From Blastomyces gilchristii SLH14081 (taxonomy: Eukaryota > Ascomycota > Eurotiomycetes > Onygenales > Ajellomycetaceae): a DNA stretch of 64,000 nucleotides. Positions within the stretch are counted from its first letter, which is position 1. Every line of letters begins with the position of its first letter. A program made the position numbers and the translations under genes. The notes beneath the pieces are model-generated. The model worked only from the letters and a program-made list of their open reading frames with translations, was not told the origin of the DNA and made no database searches. Location of the stretch: NCBI RefSeq assembly GCF_000003855.2, contig NW_003101681.1, forward strand, positions 5,863,707 to 5,927,706, in the 5' to 3' direction. Below are positions 61,066 through 64,000 of this stretch, piece by piece.

Positions 61066-64000
61066 GTAAATAATTATAATCTGCTCAGGTCTTACATCTT
61101 TGTTTTTACAAGTTATGAATTATTAATTAAGTTGTATAAGATCTGTTCCTCTGATTCTTTCCATGTGTACATTCTCAGAGAATGTGATTTGAGTATTTTA
61201 TATGGCTCAAACCATCTAGGTTGGAACTTCTCAGAACTCTCATTGTGTATAAGAATCTATGTTCTCATCTTGAGATTTGATTCCTTAACTAGTGAGTCTT
61301 GTATTCTTTTTGATTGAATTGCTTGATTCAGGAGTAACTTGTTAGCTTTTGCATGTGCATGACTGATCTCTTTCAATCTTGATTCTGTGTCTGCAACTGC
61401 TGTGTCTGCAACTGCTACTGCTATGTCTGTAACTACTGTTCCTGCTGTGTCTGTGACTGTTATGTCTGCAACTGCTGTTCTCTCTCTCACCTTTTTCAAA
61501 GCATTCTCCGGGATGCGCAGATGCAATTCATATAACAGGTAGAATGATAAATGCTTGGAGACTGCATGCTGTTGAATCTGTGTGACCAGTAGTGCCTGCC
61601 TGAGATATTCATTTCATAGTCTTGTAGGCTTGTTCACTAGATATTTTGTCAGCATGTTGCTCAAGATTTCATTCAAGTGTTTCATCTTTCTGTTTATTCA
61701 TGAATGATATAGTGTTGTTCTACAATGTCTTATTTGTAACTGACTCATGAAATGCCTCACTGCTTCTTCTATGAGGTTTGTACTGTTATCAGTTAGAATC
61801 TCACACAGTATTCCATAGTTGACATAGATCTCATTATATAGGAACTTTGTCATCATCTTCTCTATCATCTCTGGAACTGCTTTCATGACTGGTCAGTCAG
61901 TAGCATAATCAATAGCAGTGATTATTCATCAATTTTCATTTGATGTTCATAGTAATATGTCTATGAGATTCATCTCTCATTGTTTGAATGATTGTATTGT
62001 ACACTTCATCTGATGTTATGCTTTCTCACATTCTAATCCTTTCTTAGATTCTTTTATGACCTGACAATTCATGCACTTGTAAGTGTATGCCTGAATGTTC
62101 TCAGTCATGCTTGATCAGTATACTCTTGATTTGAGTACACTCATGAGTTCAGGGCTTTCTAAGTGACTGAATTTCTTGTGCATGTGAGTCATCAAGTTGT
62201 GTTGAAATGAAGATTCTAGATAGAGAGCTTCTATGTATTCTAGATTGCAGTAAAGCACAATGTTGTTTTTCAATTTCCTCAGCTTGAAGTTCAGAAGCAT
62301 CTCTTCTACTACTTTTATAAGATGCTTATTATCTGATATCTTGTCATTCTTCAAGTGAGAGATTATAATGTTCACTTATTCTGATTTCTTGTATTTTCTC
62401 AGTATGTTTAATATGAATATTTCTTGTACCTGGTTCACAGAACCCTCACTCATGAAATCAGGTCTGTGACTGATTACATCAGGTATTACAGTGTCTGATT
62501 CTTTTCAGTATTTAATATGAAGATTGTACACTTGAAACTCTGAGATTCAACATGCTAAGTGTTTGAAAGGTTTTATCATTGATTATAGATAGATGAGACT
62601 TTCATGATCTGTGATCACTGTTATTATATGTCTGTTGTTAATATATCTATCTCACAACATCAGTGTGTGCTTAATTGCTAGCAATTTCTTTTCATACACT
62701 GAATAATTGAGCTCAGTGCCTGATAGTTTTCTATCATCATATGTCACTAAGTGCAGCTTGCTGTTCTTACTCATCTGTAGAAGAGTATCTCTGATAGCTC
62801 ATTCAGATGCATCTATCTTAATATAGAAAGGTTTATCATGATCTGATTGAATAAGTACTGAGAATATTATTACATATTCTCTCAGTGTGAGAAAAGCCTC
62901 TTCACATGCAGTATTTCAGATGATTGAATGAAACTTCTTCTTTCACAGATTTATATCTGTTTCTCTTAAGAGATCTGAGAGTGGTGCAGATATTCATACA
63001 AAATTCTTGATAAATCTGTGATAGTATGAGATCAACTTAAGAAACTGTTATACATGGTATATATTTCTCAGTCACAGTTAATTCACTATGACATTCAATT
63101 TCTCTGAGATGAGATGTATACAGTCATCACTCACTATATATTCTATGAACTTCAACTCTTCTGTTTCAAACACACACTTGATTGATTTGATGTAGAGCTT
63201 ATGCTCTGCCAGAGTTGTAAGCACTTTATTAAGATACTTCAGATATTCATTGTATAAGTTTGAAAAGACTAGAATGTTATTGAGATATATGAGGCATGAG
63301 ATTTCATTCTGTTTATAAAGAATTATATTCATCATTATTTGAAAGATGACAGGTGCATTTGTCAGACTGAATGATATTGTCAGAAATTCAAACTTCTCTC
63401 ATTATATATTAAATATGATTTATGAAACTGACAGTTCATCTACACAGATCTGCCAGTATTCTGAGAGAAGATTGATCTTTGATAGATATCAGATATTTTC
63501 AACTGTATTCAACTGTTGTTGAATTCATGACAGTGAATATTCATTCTTGATTATAAGCTTGTTAAGTGCTTGATAATTGATACACATCTGTCACTTCTCA
63601 CCCGCCTTTTTCATGAATAAGACTGGAAAGCCTCACATGCTTGATGAGAATTGTATAAGACCATGTTCTAGAAGATTGATGATCTGATACTTCTGTTCTT
63701 TAAGATGTGTTTGTGACAGAGAGTATGCATTCTGATTGACTGGTTTTGTGTTCCTCATGTCAATCTCATGTATGAATTCTTGTTTCAGCAGTAATTCTGA
63801 TAAAAGATCTGTTCAGAAGATCTTTTCATACTTCTTCAGAAGCTTCTTCATATGCTTGTTCTTCTGTATATTCTTTATCTTGGTTTCTCTGCTTTCAGGT
63901 TCTGTATGACATACAGAATGCTTTTGAATGAGGTCTTGTGAATTGTCCTCTTTACTTGTTAATGTATAAGCAGATTTAATCCTTCTATATCAGAGACATG

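Larger units (their letters stand above)
54900..64000 (-). mobile_element. Ty3 family B element, copy 2 (runs off window)
   Basis: On the minus strand the 3' LTR is 54900-55079 (180 bp, with one unit of the tandem repeat that is doubled in copy 1). The region antisense to pol follows, then the pol C-part. Integrase is at about 61900-62375 (open fragments 61698-61886, 62115-62375), RNase H at about 62500-62950, RT at about 63050-63700 (fragment 63078-63335, catalytic box read as YLNNILVFS) and the protease region at the window edge. Two MITEs and a tRNA-like/LINE chimera are inserted. It is less mutated than copy 1. Confidence 0.9.

Overview
This is a window from a filamentous ascomycete (Pezizomycotina-type) nuclear genome. 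It is almost entirely an AT-rich, mutated graveyard of transposable elements, with one intact host gene in a 2.6 kb island of normal base composition. The fungal assignment rests on the gene (a mitochondrial D-2-hydroxyglutarate dehydrogenase of the Dld2 family with a short GTAAGT...CAG intron), a Tad-like LINE, Ty3 chromoviruses, and genome-defence mutation of repeats (many stop codons, loss of GC).

Layout. 1-8099: a Ty3 chromovirus (family A) interrupted by a complete second copy of the same family (957-6525, 332-bp LTRs, ATTCA target duplication). 8200-32849: one Ty3 element of family D on the minus strand (258-bp LTRs, TGCAT duplication). It has been split by a SINE (8867-9240), by a Tad-like LINE on the minus strand (9697-26169) and by a 506-bp hAT-like MITE. 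The LINE is itself split by a Ty3 element of family B (15205-24064), which carries another MITE. 32850-35100: AT-rich sequence with one MITE, a MITE end and a pyrimidine tract. 35100-37701: the gene island. 37702-44248: a third complete family A element, carrying a SINE that carries a MITE. 44254-64000: a Ty1/copia element with a SINE+MITE in its leader, cut at 47363 by successive family A insertions of alternating orientation (minus, plus, minus). The last of these is cut at 54900 by a second family B element that runs off the window. That element holds two MITEs and a tRNA-like/unknown/LINE chimera (58885-61065).

How the parts work together. No host pathway can be read from a single gene. 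The mobile elements do interact: the SINE and the LINE share the same 3' end and (AAT)n tail, which suggests that the LINE machinery moves the SINE. The LINE insertions carry foreign-looking, unmutated 5' sequence. The MITEs are always the innermost insertions and all seven complete copies are exactly 506 bp.

The most unusual signal is the mutation pattern. Classical RIP changes CpA to TpA. Here the repeats keep abundant CA/TG but have lost nearly all CC/GG and CG. LTR pairs of the same element differ mainly at CpG and CpC, and Trp codons have become TGA. All coding regions except the gene are broken.
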